Positions 16,918-25,318 of a DNA stretch of 64,000 nt are shown here, piece by piece. Made by a program: the position numbers and the translations under genes. How positions within the stretch are numbered: the stretch's first letter is position 1; every line of letters begins with the position of its first letter. Under the pieces are notes generated by a model. That model was not told the origin of the DNA. It worked only from the letters and a program-made list of their open reading frames with translations, and ran no database searches. Location: assembly GCA_023411555.1 (NCBI GenBank), contig JAEYOQ010000006.1:13983-77982 (forward strand), given 5' to 3'. The DNA comes from Bacillota bacterium. Lineage in GTDB: Bacteria; Bacillota; Clostridia; Lachnospirales; Lachnospiraceae.

Positions 16918-17400
16918 ATGATAGAAAAAAAGAACATATTGACTTATGAGGGACTACGACAACTGGAAGATGAGCTTCATGATCTAAAAGTGAACCAAAG
17001 AAGACTAGTTGCCCAAAAGATTAAGGAGGCAAGAGAGCAGGGGGATCTTTCCGAGAACGCAGAATATGATGCTGCTAAGGATGAGCAGAGAGACATCGAA
17101 GCAAGAATTGAAGAGATTGATAAAATTCTCAAGAATGCGGAAGTCGTTGTAGAAGATGAAGTTGATGTTAATGCAATTAATATAGGATGTAAGGTTAGAA
17201 TCTTAGACATGGAATACAATGAGGAGCTGGAATATAAGCTCGTTGGATCTACCGAAGCAAACAGCTTAAAAGGAAAGATTTCGAATGAATCCCCCTTAGG
17301 CCGTGCCTTAATCGGAGCGAAGGTTGGGGACGTGGTAAATGTTGAGGCTCATGCAGGAACCATGCAATATAAGATATTAGCAATCGATAAGTCAAATTAA
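16918..17400 (+). CDS. greA: Transcription elongation factor GreA
   Basis: A 160-residue factor that enters the RNA polymerase secondary channel and triggers cleavage of backtracked RNA. The N-terminal antiparallel coiled coil (about 8-75) carries the acidic tip region EAREQGDLSENAEYDAAKDEQ. The C-terminal FKBP-like domain has VGSTEANSLKGKISNESPLGRALIGAKVGD. It starts at ATG 16918 after GGAGGAAGGG. lysS follows 90 bases later; the gap contains a hairpin around AGTAAACG/CGTTTACT. Confidence 0.95.
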   Translation: MIEKKNILTYEGLRQLEDELHDLKVNQRRLVAQKIKEAREQGDLSENAEYDAAKDEQRDIEARIEEIDKILKNAEVVVEDEVDVNAINIGCKVRILDMEYNEELEYKLVGSTEANSLKGKISNESPLGRALIGAKVGDVVNVEAHAGTMQYKILAIDKSN

Positions 17401-17490
17401 TTAGATAGAGTAAACGCTCTTTACAAAGGCGGAACAATTCACGTTGGATAAGATAGAGAGAGTACGTTTACTGTGATAAGAGGTGTAATC

Positions 17491-19419
17491 ATGGCTGATG
17501 AAAGAATTCAAACAGATCAGGATATTAACGAATTATTAAAGATAAAGAGAGCAAAACTGGCCGAGCTTCAGGAAGGTGGTAAGGATCCCTTTCAGATAAT
17601 GAAGTATGATGTAACTCATCATTCCGGCGATATCATTAATAATTTTGAGGATCTGGAAGGTAAAACTGTTTCTATTGCAGGTCGTATGATGTCAAAACGA
17701 ATCATGGGTAAGGCGTCCTTTAGCAATGTTAGAGATATCCAGGGTGGTATTCAGGTCTATGTAAAACGAGATGATATTGGCGAAGAGCCTTATGCAGAGT
17801 TCAAGAAGTTTGATATTGGTGATATTGTTGGCGTTGAAGGAGAGGTTTTCAAGACGCATACAGGAGAAGTATCTGTAAAAGTGCAAAAAATAGTGCTTTT
17901 ATCCAAGAGTCTTCAGATCTTGCCTGAGAAATTCCATGGTTTGAAGGATACCGATACCAGATACCGTCAAAGATATGTTGATTTAATTGTCAATCCTGAG
18001 GTTAGAGACACCTTTATTAAGCGTTCTCATATAATCAGAGAAATCCGTAATTATTTGGATGGTAAAGAATTTATTGAGGTTGAGACACCTGTATTGGTTC
18101 CCAATGCCGGTGGAGCAGCAGCTAGACCCTTTAATACCCATCATAATGCATTAGACGAGGATCTACATTTAAGAATCTCTCTAGAATTATACCTGAAGCG
18201 TCTGATCGTAGGTGGCCTGGAGAGAGTATATGAGATCGGAAGAGTATTTCGTAATGAAGGCTTATCCGTAAGACACAATCCGGAATTCACCCTGTTAGAG
18301 TTATATCAGGCATATACAGACTACTATGGAATGATGGATTTGGTTGAGGATCTGTTCCGTACGGTTGCATTGAAGGTTCTGGGGACAACCACGATTAGCT
18401 ATGATGGTGTGGAGATAGATTTATCTAAGCCCTTTGAGCGATTGACGATGGTTGAGGCTATTAAGAAATATACAGATATTGATTTTGATCAGATACCGGA
18501 TGAAGCTGCAGCGAAGGCATTAGCCAAGGAGCGTAATATCGAATTTGAGGATAGACATAAGAGAGGCGATATCATCAATCTGTTCTTCGAGGAATTTGTA
18601 GAAGAACATCTTGTACAGCCTACCTTTATTATGGATCATCCCGTTGATATATCACCCCTTGCAAGCAGAAAGCCAAGCAATCCGGATTATACCGAGCGTT
18701 TTGAGTTGTTTATTACAAGACGTGAGATGGCTAATGCATTCTCCGAGCTTAATGATCCTTTGGATCAGAGAGGCCGTTTTGAGGCTCAGGAAGCACTGCG
18801 AGCAGCCGGCGATGAAGAAGCTAACCAACTTGATGAGGACTTCTTAACAGCGCTGGAATACGGTATGCCCCCGACCGGTGGTATCGGTATCGGCATTGAC
18901 CGCTTAGTAATGTTATTGACAGATTCCTATTCCATCAGAGATGTACTTCTATTCCCGACGATGAAGAGTCTCGGAGCTGAGAAGAAGAAATCCGGCAAAG
19001 ACGAGGTTGTTGAGGCTGTTGTTTCAAAGCCTGTTGAAAAGATTGATTTTAGCAAGGTACAGGTTGAACCTTTATTTGAGGCACAGGTTGATTTTGATAC
19101 CTTCAGCAAGTCTGATTTTAGAGCTGTTAAAGTGAAAGAGTGTGTTGCGGTACCTAAGTCAAAGAAGCTTTTACAGTTCACTCTTGATGACGGAAGTGGC
19201 ACAGATCGTACGATATTAAGCGGAATTCACACCTATTATGAACCGGAAGAATTGGTAGGCAAGACGTTGATTGCTATCACAAATCTTCCGCCTAGAGCAA
19301 TGATGGGAATTGAATCTTGTGGAATGCTTTTATCAGCAGTTCACGAAGAAGAGGGAGAAGAAAAGTTACATCTTCTCATGGTAGATGACCACATTCCTGC
19401 AGGTGCAAAGCTCTACTAA
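17491..19419 (+). CDS. lysS: Lysyl-tRNA synthetase (class II) with C-terminal tRNA-binding domain
   Basis: A 642-residue enzyme that charges tRNA-Lys. An OB-fold anticodon-binding domain (about 50-160) is followed by the class II core: RQRYVDLIVNPEVR, motif 2 RVFRNEGLSVRHNPEFTLLE, and motif 3 GGIGIGIDRLVMLLT. Normal bacterial LysRS ends near residue 500. Here a linker (about 500-530) leads into an extra domain of about 110 residues (DFRAVKVKECVAVPKSKKLL, GIESCGMLLSA) of the EMAPII/Trbp111 type found at the end of MetRS. Start at ATG 17491 (AAGAGGTG before it) rather than GTG 17473. Part of the extra domain is duplicated at 23830. Confidence 0.93.
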   Translation: MADERIQTDQDINELLKIKRAKLAELQEGGKDPFQIMKYDVTHHSGDIINNFEDLEGKTVSIAGRMMSKRIMGKASFSNVRDIQGGIQVYVKRDDIGEEPYAEFKKFDIGDIVGVEGEVFKTHTGEVSVKVQKIVLLSKSLQILPEKFHGLKDTDTRYRQRYVDLIVNPEVRDTFIKRSHIIREIRNYLDGKEFIEVETPVLVPNAGGAAARPFNTHHNALDEDLHLRISLELYLKRLIVGGLERVYEIGRVFRNEGLSVRHNPEFTLLELYQAYTDYYGMMDLVEDLFRTVALKVLGTTTISYDGVEIDLSKPFERLTMVEAIKKYTDIDFDQIPDEAAAKALAKERNIEFEDRHKRGDIINLFFEEFVEEHLVQPTFIMDHPVDISPLASRKPSNPDYTERFELFITRREMANAFSELNDPLDQRGRFEAQEALRAAGDEEANQLDEDFLTALEYGMPPTGGIGIGIDRLVMLLTDSYSIRDVLLFPTMKSLGAEKKKSGKDEVVEAVVSKPVEKIDFSKVQVEPLFEAQVDFDTFSKSDFRAVKVKECVAVPKSKKLLQFTLDDGSGTDRTILSGIHTYYEPEELVGKTLIAITNLPPRAMMGIESCGMLLSAVHEEEGEEKLHLLMVDDHIPAGAKLY

Positions 19420-19450
19420 AGCAATGAAGAATTTGGAATAATAATAAGAT

Positions 19451-19498
19451 ATCACATATAGATAGAACCCCAGAAATGGGGTTCTATCTATATGTGAT
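19451..19498. terminator. 21-bp perfect hairpin after lysS
   Basis: The arms 19451-19471 and 19478-19498 are perfectly complementary over 21 bp, with core GAACCCC/GGGGTTC and loop AGAAAT. There is no U tract after it, so it may act as a transcript-end stabiliser or processed stem rather than a classic terminator. Its core recurs at 23931-23954 with a U tract. Confidence 0.65.
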
Positions 19499-19891
19499 GG
19501 GATTATCCCGGTATATCTATACAGAGATTGCGACTATCAAGAAAATAAGATTTAAGTATTTTTCATGAAACAAATTGAATAATTAATTACGGAAGGCAGT
19601 TGATGCGGAAAAAGTCTGTATTGGCTGTCTTTTTCGTTTCTCAGGCCTCTGCAAAAATCTATGAAGTAGCAGGGGCAAAAAGAGCTACTAGAAATATTGC
19701 ATTTTGTATAGGGAAGTAGCTTATTTTCAATATAATTGCGCATAAGAAAATTAGCGAGTATAATGAAAATGATACGTGTATATGAAAGTAAAATGTTGAA
19801 ACATCTTTTTGATAGAAGATATTTTTCAGTGAAAATTTAATGTATTGTATAGTAAGCTGATAATAAGAGAGAAATTAGGAGGAAACTTAAA
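19499..19891. other. Non-coding stretch before the small ORF
   Basis: No convincing gene. A hairpin-like repeat GAAAAAGTC...GTCTTTTTC lies around 19607-19635. A plus-strand frame from an ATG near 19601 reads about 40 residues and may be a relic. AT-rich sequence then leads into the ribosome binding site of the next gene. Confidence 0.4.
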
Positions 19892-20065
19892 TTGAGAGAT
19901 AGTAGAGACATAATGAATAATATAAAAAATTCATATCCGGATCAGTATAGGTTTCTTAAAGCAAAGCTTTTAGAAAAAGATGAAGATGGTTTTACAGAAT
20001 ACATACTCGGCCAGAGAAATAATTACTTGAATATATTACAGAGGTATGAGCATGGCTCGGATTAA
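19892..20065 (+). CDS. Small hypothetical protein (57 residues)
   Basis: TTG 19892 follows TTAGGAGGAAACTTAAA, a strong ribosome binding site (AGGAGG at 19878-19883). The frame encodes RDSRDIMNNIKNSYPDQYRF, then KAKLLEKDEDGFTEYILGQRNNYLNILQRYEHGSD. It overlaps the next gene's start by 14 bases, the arrangement of coupled two-gene units. No family recognised. It is charged and helical, with no membrane segment. Because the only strong ribosome binding site of the unit belongs to this ORF, it is likely translated. Confidence 0.55.
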   Translation: MRDSRDIMNNIKNSYPDQYRFLKAKLLEKDEDGFTEYILGQRNNYLNILQRYEHGSD

Positions 20066-21035
20066 AGCTACTCGAAATAAAATGACTTGTACTATGTCTA
20101 AGTTTTATATAGAAGGTAGATCAGATTTAAAGTCAACTATGAAGCTTGAAGATTTCTGCAAGGTAGATGTGTTTAATTATATTAAAAATCAGATTGAGAA
20201 GCATGTTTATGGAGAGCATGATGGAAACGTGCGTCGTGAAAAGGTATGCCAGCAATGGATAATGAACATGAATAATTCTGATAAAGCTGCAGAATGGTTT
20301 TTTATAGATATGGAATATGTGTTTGATGAAAAACCATATGGAAGACCTGATCTAATTGCTATAAAGAGGAAACCAGATGAGAACGGTGTTCATGATGTAG
20401 CACTTGTAGAATTAAAAATAGGGAACTTGACATATTCAGGTCTAGATGGAACAAAGTACGATGCTGATAAGGAATATTTTAAACAATTAATGGAAGATAT
20501 TTTTAATGAATCTACTGAAAAGTTAAGGAATTTAAAATATGGAAGTGGTTTAGTAAGTCATATGGTTGATAACTTAAGATTTCTTAATAATCCTCATAAT
20601 TATCAGATGCAATTGCGGCAGGAATTAATTAATATGTTAGAAGTCTGCTCTGATTTGGAACTGATTGCAGCAGATGAACAATTAGAAAAAGTAAAAGATA
20701 TTGAGCAGCTATCACCAAAGCCAATTATATATATATTGAGTTATGCTTATGTGCCAAGTATAGCGTATGATGATAAAAAGAAAATAACTATAAAATCTAT
20801 GAAGCAGTCGTTTTATAATCATTTTTATACATCAGAGTATTGCTTGAAAAATATGATCAATTGTAATCAGATTGATGATATTTTGAAATTGCAATCTAAG
20901 TTCAGTGCATCTATAGAGGATGATAGTATAACTGCATTATCTTGTGAACAGGAGATTGGAAAAGCGACCTATAAATTCATTTTTTGCTTTAAAGATCCAG
21001 ATGTGACCGGATCACCTGTTTGGAAATGCTTATAG
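20052..21035 (+). CDS. PD-(D/E)XK-like hypothetical protein
   Basis: A 327-residue protein. Residues about 100-125 read DEKPYGRPDLIAIKRK, then VHDVALVELKIG, a P-D...E-x-K arrangement typical of the PD-(D/E)XK nuclease core, with the Asp of GRPDLIA and Glu-x-Lys of VELK as metal and catalytic residues. The remainder is AT-rich and not assignable. ATG 20052 is chosen because AGAGGT at 20040-20045 sits 6 bases before it; ATG 20046 is too close. It may be a defence, repair or mobile-element nuclease. Only the motif supports this. Confidence 0.55.
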   Translation: MARIKATRNKMTCTMSKFYIEGRSDLKSTMKLEDFCKVDVFNYIKNQIEKHVYGEHDGNVRREKVCQQWIMNMNNSDKAAEWFFIDMEYVFDEKPYGRPDLIAIKRKPDENGVHDVALVELKIGNLTYSGLDGTKYDADKEYFKQLMEDIFNESTEKLRNLKYGSGLVSHMVDNLRFLNNPHNYQMQLRQELINMLEVCSDLELIAADEQLEKVKDIEQLSPKPIIYILSYAYVPSIAYDDKKKITIKSMKQSFYNHFYTSEYCLKNMINCNQIDDILKLQSKFSASIEDDSITALSCEQEIGKATYKFIFCFKDPDVTGSPVWKCL

Positions 21036-21107
21036 TTGGGTCTTGAAACTATTTTGAATGTATTGCCTATAGGGCGTCGTATGTTATAGCGGGACGTGAA
21101 AGATTAG

Positions 21108-21239
21108 ATAGATGCGAGTCTTATAAGTGTTACGTTTTCTAAAGAGATGCAAGCATATATTAAATCTAAACAAGTAATTTCTTTTCATGTGGACAAGGAG
21201 AAGCCTAATAGTAATAATATGCTTCGACTAATCAGCTGA
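21108..21239 (+). pseudogene. Possible gene remnant
   Basis: An open frame without start reads VTFSKEMQAYIKSKQVISF and ends at TGA 21237. It resembles the N-terminal half of small thioredoxin-fold-like CC/Se-motif proteins, which begin with a similar SKEMQ-YIK segment, but the cysteine-containing half is absent. It could also be chance. The flanks (21036-21107 and 21240-21266) show nothing else. Confidence 0.3.
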
Positions 21240-21266
21240 ATGAGCAAAGAAGGAAGGGGATAGAAT

Positions 21267-21974
21267 ATGCAGTTTAAAGATAAGGTGGTAGTCATTACAG
21301 GCGGAGTACATGGTATAGGAAAGACTACAAAAGAAGCCTTTGAAGCAGAGGGTGCTATTGTGGAAGTAATTGATATTGCTGATGGAGACCATTATGTAGG
21401 GGATATCGGTAGAAAGGAAACCTTGGAAGCTTTTGCAAAATATGTTCTTGATAAACATGGTCATGTTGATTGCTTAATCAATAATGCGCTGCCTATCATG
21501 CGTGGTATAGATGAATGTTCTTATGAAGAATTTGAGTATGCCATGGCTGTTGGAGTGACAGCGCCATTTTATCTCTCAAAATTATTTCAGGAGCATTTTG
21601 CAGAAGGTGCCTGTATAATTAATATGTCTTCGTCAAGAGACAGAATGAGCCAGCCTCAAACAGAAAGTTACACGGCAGCAAAAGGCGGAATCGCCGCTCT
21701 TTCTCACGCACTTGCAGTAAGTTTGGCCGGAAAGGTTAGAGTTAACTCTATTTCTCCCGGATGGATTGAAACCGGAGGTTCTGTCTATGAAGGGCCAGAT
21801 GCTGATCAGCATCTAGTTGGACGAGTAGGAAATACAATGGATATTGCAAATATGATCCTTTTCCTTTGCTCTGATAAGGCGGGATTTATTACTGGTGAGA
21901 ATATTTGTATCGATGGTGGTATGACAAAACAGATGATTTACCATGGAGAGCATGGATGGAAGTATGAGGGATAA
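21267..21974 (+). CDS. Short-chain dehydrogenase/reductase
   Basis: A 235-residue NAD(P)-dependent oxidoreductase. The cofactor loop is TGGVHGIG (11-18), INNA lies near 70, catalytic Ser in MSSSRD (121-123), and Tyr135-x3-Lys139 in ESYTAAKGG. VNSISPGWIETGG closes the active site, and the C-terminus has GENICIDGGMTKQM. The Asp in VIDIADGDH after strand 2 suggests NAD(H) preference. GGAAGGGG precedes ATG 21267. The nitroreductase gene follows after 4 bases, so the two are co-translated. Substrate unknown. Confidence 0.9.
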   Translation: MQFKDKVVVITGGVHGIGKTTKEAFEAEGAIVEVIDIADGDHYVGDIGRKETLEAFAKYVLDKHGHVDCLINNALPIMRGIDECSYEEFEYAMAVGVTAPFYLSKLFQEHFAEGACIINMSSSRDRMSQPQTESYTAAKGGIAALSHALAVSLAGKVRVNSISPGWIETGGSVYEGPDADQHLVGRVGNTMDIANMILFLCSDKAGFITGENICIDGGMTKQMIYHGEHGWKYEG

Positions 21975-21978
21975 CAGT

Positions 21979-22566
21979 ATGCTGGATTTTATTAAAAGTC
22001 GAAGAAGCACTCGAAAGTACAAAGATGAAATGGTTCCTGAGGAAATGATTCATCAGGTGATTGAAGCAGGAAGATATGCACCTAGTGGAGGGAATTCTCA
22101 AAGCACTCATTTTATTGTGATTGAGAAAAAACAGGTGCTGGATAAGCTGGCTGAGCTAGCCAGAGAAGAATTTGCCAAGATGGAGATTCAGGAGAATACA
22201 TATAAATCTCTGGTAAATTCTATTAATGCATCGAAGAAAGGTAATTATGTATTTCACTATAATTGTCCAGTTCTGATTGTTACTGCTAATAAGAAGGAAT
22301 ATGGGAATAATATTGCTGACTGCGCCTGTGCGATTGAGAATATGATGCTAATGGCCAATGCACTAGATTTGGGTAGTGTGTGGATTAATCAGCTGAGATG
22401 GCTAAATGAAAATCCCGTAATTCTGGATGCTATGAAAGAAATCGGTATGGAAGAAGATGAGCGTGTATATGGAGCATTAGCTATGGGTTATGCTGATACA
22501 CAAGATGGATTACCGATCAGAACAATCGTTGATAGAATAGGAAATAAGGTAACCTATATAAAATAA
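21979..22566 (+). CDS. Nitroreductase-family flavoprotein
   Basis: A 195-residue FMN enzyme. It opens with FIKSRRSTRKYKDEMVPEE, the FMN-phosphate-binding pattern, then GRYAPSGGNSQSTHFIVIE. The middle has DCACAIENMMLMANALDLGSVWINQ, and it ends in GYADTQDG. ATG 21979 is preferred because GAGGG at 21966-21970 is correctly spaced; an upstream in-frame ATG would lie inside the SDR gene. It is part of the SDR operon. Such enzymes reduce nitro or quinone compounds; the natural substrate is not evident. Confidence 0.9.
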   Translation: MLDFIKSRRSTRKYKDEMVPEEMIHQVIEAGRYAPSGGNSQSTHFIVIEKKQVLDKLAELAREEFAKMEIQENTYKSLVNSINASKKGNYVFHYNCPVLIVTANKKEYGNNIADCACAIENMMLMANALDLGSVWINQLRWLNENPVILDAMKEIGMEEDERVYGALAMGYADTQDGLPIRTIVDRIGNKVTYIK

Positions 22567-22713
22567 TCCTCAGGGAGGTGATTTATGTTTTTGGTTAATA
22601 CTAAAGATATGGGAGAGGGAGTGAAGGTGGCAGAGTAGGAGGATATGTATCACTGGAACAGAAAGATGTAGTAGCAATTTATTAATTGATGATTTAGGAA
22701 GGGAGCTTATAAG
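22567..22713 (+). other. Intergenic with an ORF remnant
   Basis: A strong GGGAGGTGA precedes ATG 22585, but the frame ends after 17 codons (stop at 22636). The +1 frame then continues GRVGGYVSLEQKDVVAIY. This looks like a short gene broken by a frameshift. No family recognised. Confidence 0.35.
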
Positions 22714-23640
22714 ATGCAAACAGTAAATATAGCAAATGGACCGGAAAATGCATCAAGACTGATTCTAGGCTGCATGCGTATGCCTTCACTCTCAGTAGAA
22801 GATGCAGCAAAAATGATTCAGACAGCATATGATTTAGGAATTAATTTTATAGACCATGCAACTTGTTATGGAGATGGGGAGGCAGAAAAAAGATTTGGTG
22901 ATGCCATTGCTCTCACCAGCGTAAAGCGTGAAGACTTAATTATTCAGTCAAAATGTGGTCTTAGATTTGACAAGCAGATATTTGATTGGAGGAAGTCAAA
23001 TATCATTGAGAGCGTTGATGGAATTCTCAAAAGATTAAAAATAGAATACTTGGATGTTCTCTTATTACACAGACCTGATTTACTCTATGATCCAGAACAG
23101 ATTGCAGAAGCGTTTGATGAACTTGAAACCGCTGGAAAGGTCCGCTATTTTGGTGTGAGCAATACGATGCCATTGCAGATTGAGTTACTGAAGAAGTATG
23201 TAAAACAACCTCTAAAGATTAACCAGCTGCAGCTTTCTTTAGAGCAGTCACAGTTAATCGATCAGGATTTATATATGAACAACAAAACGACAGATATGTC
23301 AATCATGCGTGACGGAGGTGCACTTGATTATTGTCGTCTCAATGACATTACTATTCAGGCGTGGTCTCCACTTCAACATGGATTTTTTAAGGGCGTGTTT
23401 ATTGACAACCCTGAATTCCCAGAGATGAACAAGGTTCTTGGTGAGCTGGCAGATCAGTACGGAGTGACAAAGGCAGCAATTGCAATTGCATGGATTCTTC
23501 GCCATCCAGCTAAGATGCAAGTTATAGCAGGAACTATGAACCCGGTACATTTAACAGAAATGGCTGAGGCATGCAAAATAGATCTTATATATGAAGAATG
23601 GTACAAGCTATATCTTTCTTCTGGAAAATTCTTACCTTAA
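22714..23640 (+). CDS. Aldo/keto reductase
   Basis: A 308-residue NADPH-dependent oxidoreductase of the YdhF-like branch. The catalytic tetrad is visible as D47 (INFIDHATCYG), Y52, K80 (IIQSKCGL) and H119 (DVLLLHRPD). ITIQAWSPLQHGFF and the coenzyme segment AIAWILRHPAKMQVIAGTMNPVHL complete the barrel. GGAAGGGAG precedes ATG 22714. It is in the same direction as the SDR and nitroreductase genes and could share their mRNA. The natural carbonyl substrate is unknown. Confidence 0.92.
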   Translation: MQTVNIANGPENASRLILGCMRMPSLSVEDAAKMIQTAYDLGINFIDHATCYGDGEAEKRFGDAIALTSVKREDLIIQSKCGLRFDKQIFDWRKSNIIESVDGILKRLKIEYLDVLLLHRPDLLYDPEQIAEAFDELETAGKVRYFGVSNTMPLQIELLKKYVKQPLKINQLQLSLEQSQLIDQDLYMNNKTTDMSIMRDGGALDYCRLNDITIQAWSPLQHGFFKGVFIDNPEFPEMNKVLGELADQYGVTKAAIAIAWILRHPAKMQVIAGTMNPVHLTEMAEACKIDLIYEEWYKLYLSSGKFLP

Positions 23641-23829
23641 GGATTGCATTCATTGTGATGTTATTACATTTTGTGGTGTATTGGCTAATGTAGATGCTAT
23701 CAATGAGGTAATGATTATGCCTATTTCTACAATAGGTATCCAGAATCGTCAATACAAGGTATTAGAAACAGAATTTTTTCCAAGAGAACAAGGAAAAGCC
23801 TGGGCTCTGAAATGAAGGAAGCCAGTACA
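23641..23829 (+). pseudogene. Unrecognised coding remnant after the aldo/keto reductase
   Basis: An open frame without a usable start reads CIHCDVITFCGVLANVDAIN, and later NRQYKVLETEFFPREQGKAW, ending at a TGA near 23815. It reads like protein but has no start signal. It is followed directly by the lysS-derived repeat, so it looks like part of a rearranged patch. Confidence 0.3.
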
Positions 23830-23885
23830 GTACCTAAGTCAAAGAAGCTTTTACAGTCCACTCTTGATGACGGAAGTGGCACAGA
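23830..23885 (+). repeat. 56-bp copy of the lysS tRNA-binding domain region
   Basis: 23830-23885 matches 19150-19205 (inside lysS) base for base except at 23858 (C instead of T). In the matching frame it reads VPKSKKLLQSTLDDGSGTD and then diverges to a stop. A frame from ATG 23812 places MKEAST before it, which also fits a tRNA-binding domain. Confidence 0.9.
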
Positions 23886-23930
23886 CAAGTCACGGCCAAC
23901 TTATGCCTTATTATAAGAGAGCTCGTAGTT

Positions 23931-23960
23931 TAGAACCCCAGGGATGGGGTTCTATTTTTA
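23931..23960 (+). terminator. Terminator sharing the lysS hairpin core
   Basis: TAGAACCCC (23931-23939) and GGGGTTCTA (23946-23954) around AGGGAT are followed by a short T run. The same core lies after lysS (19451-19498), supporting a duplicated lysS 3' end with an internal deletion. Confidence 0.8.
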
Positions 23961-24002
23961 AGGTATGGAAGTAGTATTGATACATTGAAGATTCATCTTT
24001 TG

Positions 24003-24031
24003 TTGAGTGATAATAGTTTCTGGAGTATAAT
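24003..24031 (+). promoter_or_regulatory. Promoter of the Nudix-DUF429 gene
   Basis: TTGAGT (24003-24008), 17-base spacer, TATAAT (24026-24031). The gene begins 39 bases further on. Confidence 0.75.
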
Positions 24032-24069
24032 GTAAAATAATCATTCAATTATAAATCGATGGAGGAAAT

Positions 24070-25224
24070 ATGCAGGGATATAATTGTATCATGATATATA
24101 GTCAGGATTGCAAGAGATTACTATTTTGTAATAGGACGAAGGATCAATATAAAGGTTTATATAATTTGGTTGGCGGGAAGATTGAGAAAGATGAGAATGG
24201 TTATGATGCGGCTTATCGGGAGTTAAAGGATGAGACAGGTATTGATCGTTCTCATATTCAACTCAATCATATGATGGATATTACTTATTATAATCAAGAC
24301 TGCTATGTGGAGGTATACGTGGGAAGATTATTATCTGAAGCTGTTCAGTACGGAGAAGCAGACACTCTTGAGTGGTTGGACGTTGATGAGAACTTCTTTG
24401 ATGGCAGCAGGTTTGCAGGGGAAGGTAATATCGGGCATATGGTGGAGCAGGTTAAGATTTATGGGATGGGAATAAAACAGGCGGATATAAAGGAAAGCAT
24501 TCTGAAAACCATGAGTTCAAGCGTAATAAGCATCGGAGTCGATGGTTGTAAGGGTGGTTGGATTGCCGCCATTCTGAAGCAAGGAAAGCTGATTATTGAT
24601 AAATATTCTAGTTTGAGTGAGATTATTCAATTTTACCCGGATTTTGACGAGCTCCTGATTGATATGGTGATTGGATTACCGAGTTCAAAAGATCATATAC
24701 GACCGGATACCTATGCCAGAAGGATTATTAATGAGAGAACATCAACGATATTTCCTGCTCCCTGTCGACAAGCTGTCTATGCAAAGACAGTATCTGATGC
24801 TTATGATCAGAATGAGAGAGTATTGGGTAAGAAATTTACCCCTTTAACAGTTGGAATTATTCCTAAGATGAGAGAGCTTGATGCATTTCTTCAAGCAAAT
24901 CCAGAGTATAAGAATGTAATAAAGGAAAGTCATCCGGAAGTATGCTTTGCTAGGTTGAATGGTAAAACAGTACTTTCTAAAAAGTCTGAAATTGATGGTG
25001 TGGAAGAACGAGTAAGAATACTATCCAATTACATACCTGATCTAACTGTTAATAAAGTTGCTGTTCATGCCAAAAGCCTTAAGTGCAATATAGATGATAT
25101 TGTGGATGCTGTATGTCTTGCGGTTACGGCTAATATTGTTAATCAAGGTGATTATGATTTAGTGCCGGAAAATCCGATGAGAGATGAGACTGGACTATTG
25201 ATGCAGATGGTGATACCTAGGTAA
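24070..25224 (+). CDS. Nudix hydrolase fused to a DUF429 domain
   Basis: A 384-residue two-domain protein. The Nudix box is residues 36-58: G36, E42, R50-E51-L52, D54-E55 and G57, with Asp replacing the first Glu of the usual REUxEE. This domain (about 1-145) hydrolyses a nucleoside diphosphate linked to another group. The second domain (about 152-384) has IGVDGCKGGW, DMVIGLP, FPAPCRQAVY, ESHPEVCFARLNGK and DDIVDAVCLA, the conserved blocks of DUF429, a predicted RNase H-like nuclease. It is a single gene with its own promoter and GGAGG before the ATG. I know of no assigned role for the fusion. Confidence 0.85.
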   Translation: MQGYNCIMIYSQDCKRLLFCNRTKDQYKGLYNLVGGKIEKDENGYDAAYRELKDETGIDRSHIQLNHMMDITYYNQDCYVEVYVGRLLSEAVQYGEADTLEWLDVDENFFDGSRFAGEGNIGHMVEQVKIYGMGIKQADIKESILKTMSSSVISIGVDGCKGGWIAAILKQGKLIIDKYSSLSEIIQFYPDFDELLIDMVIGLPSSKDHIRPDTYARRIINERTSTIFPAPCRQAVYAKTVSDAYDQNERVLGKKFTPLTVGIIPKMRELDAFLQANPEYKNVIKESHPEVCFARLNGKTVLSKKSEIDGVEERVRILSNYIPDLTVNKVAVHAKSLKCNIDDIVDAVCLAVTANIVNQGDYDLVPENPMRDETGLLMQMVIPR

Positions 25225-25318
25225 ATACGGTGTATGGTAAAATACATTTACTAGGTTTATTGTAAGTAAAAGGAAACAAGGAGGAATATGTACTACTGAT
25301 TTGCTCTGAATCCTATTA

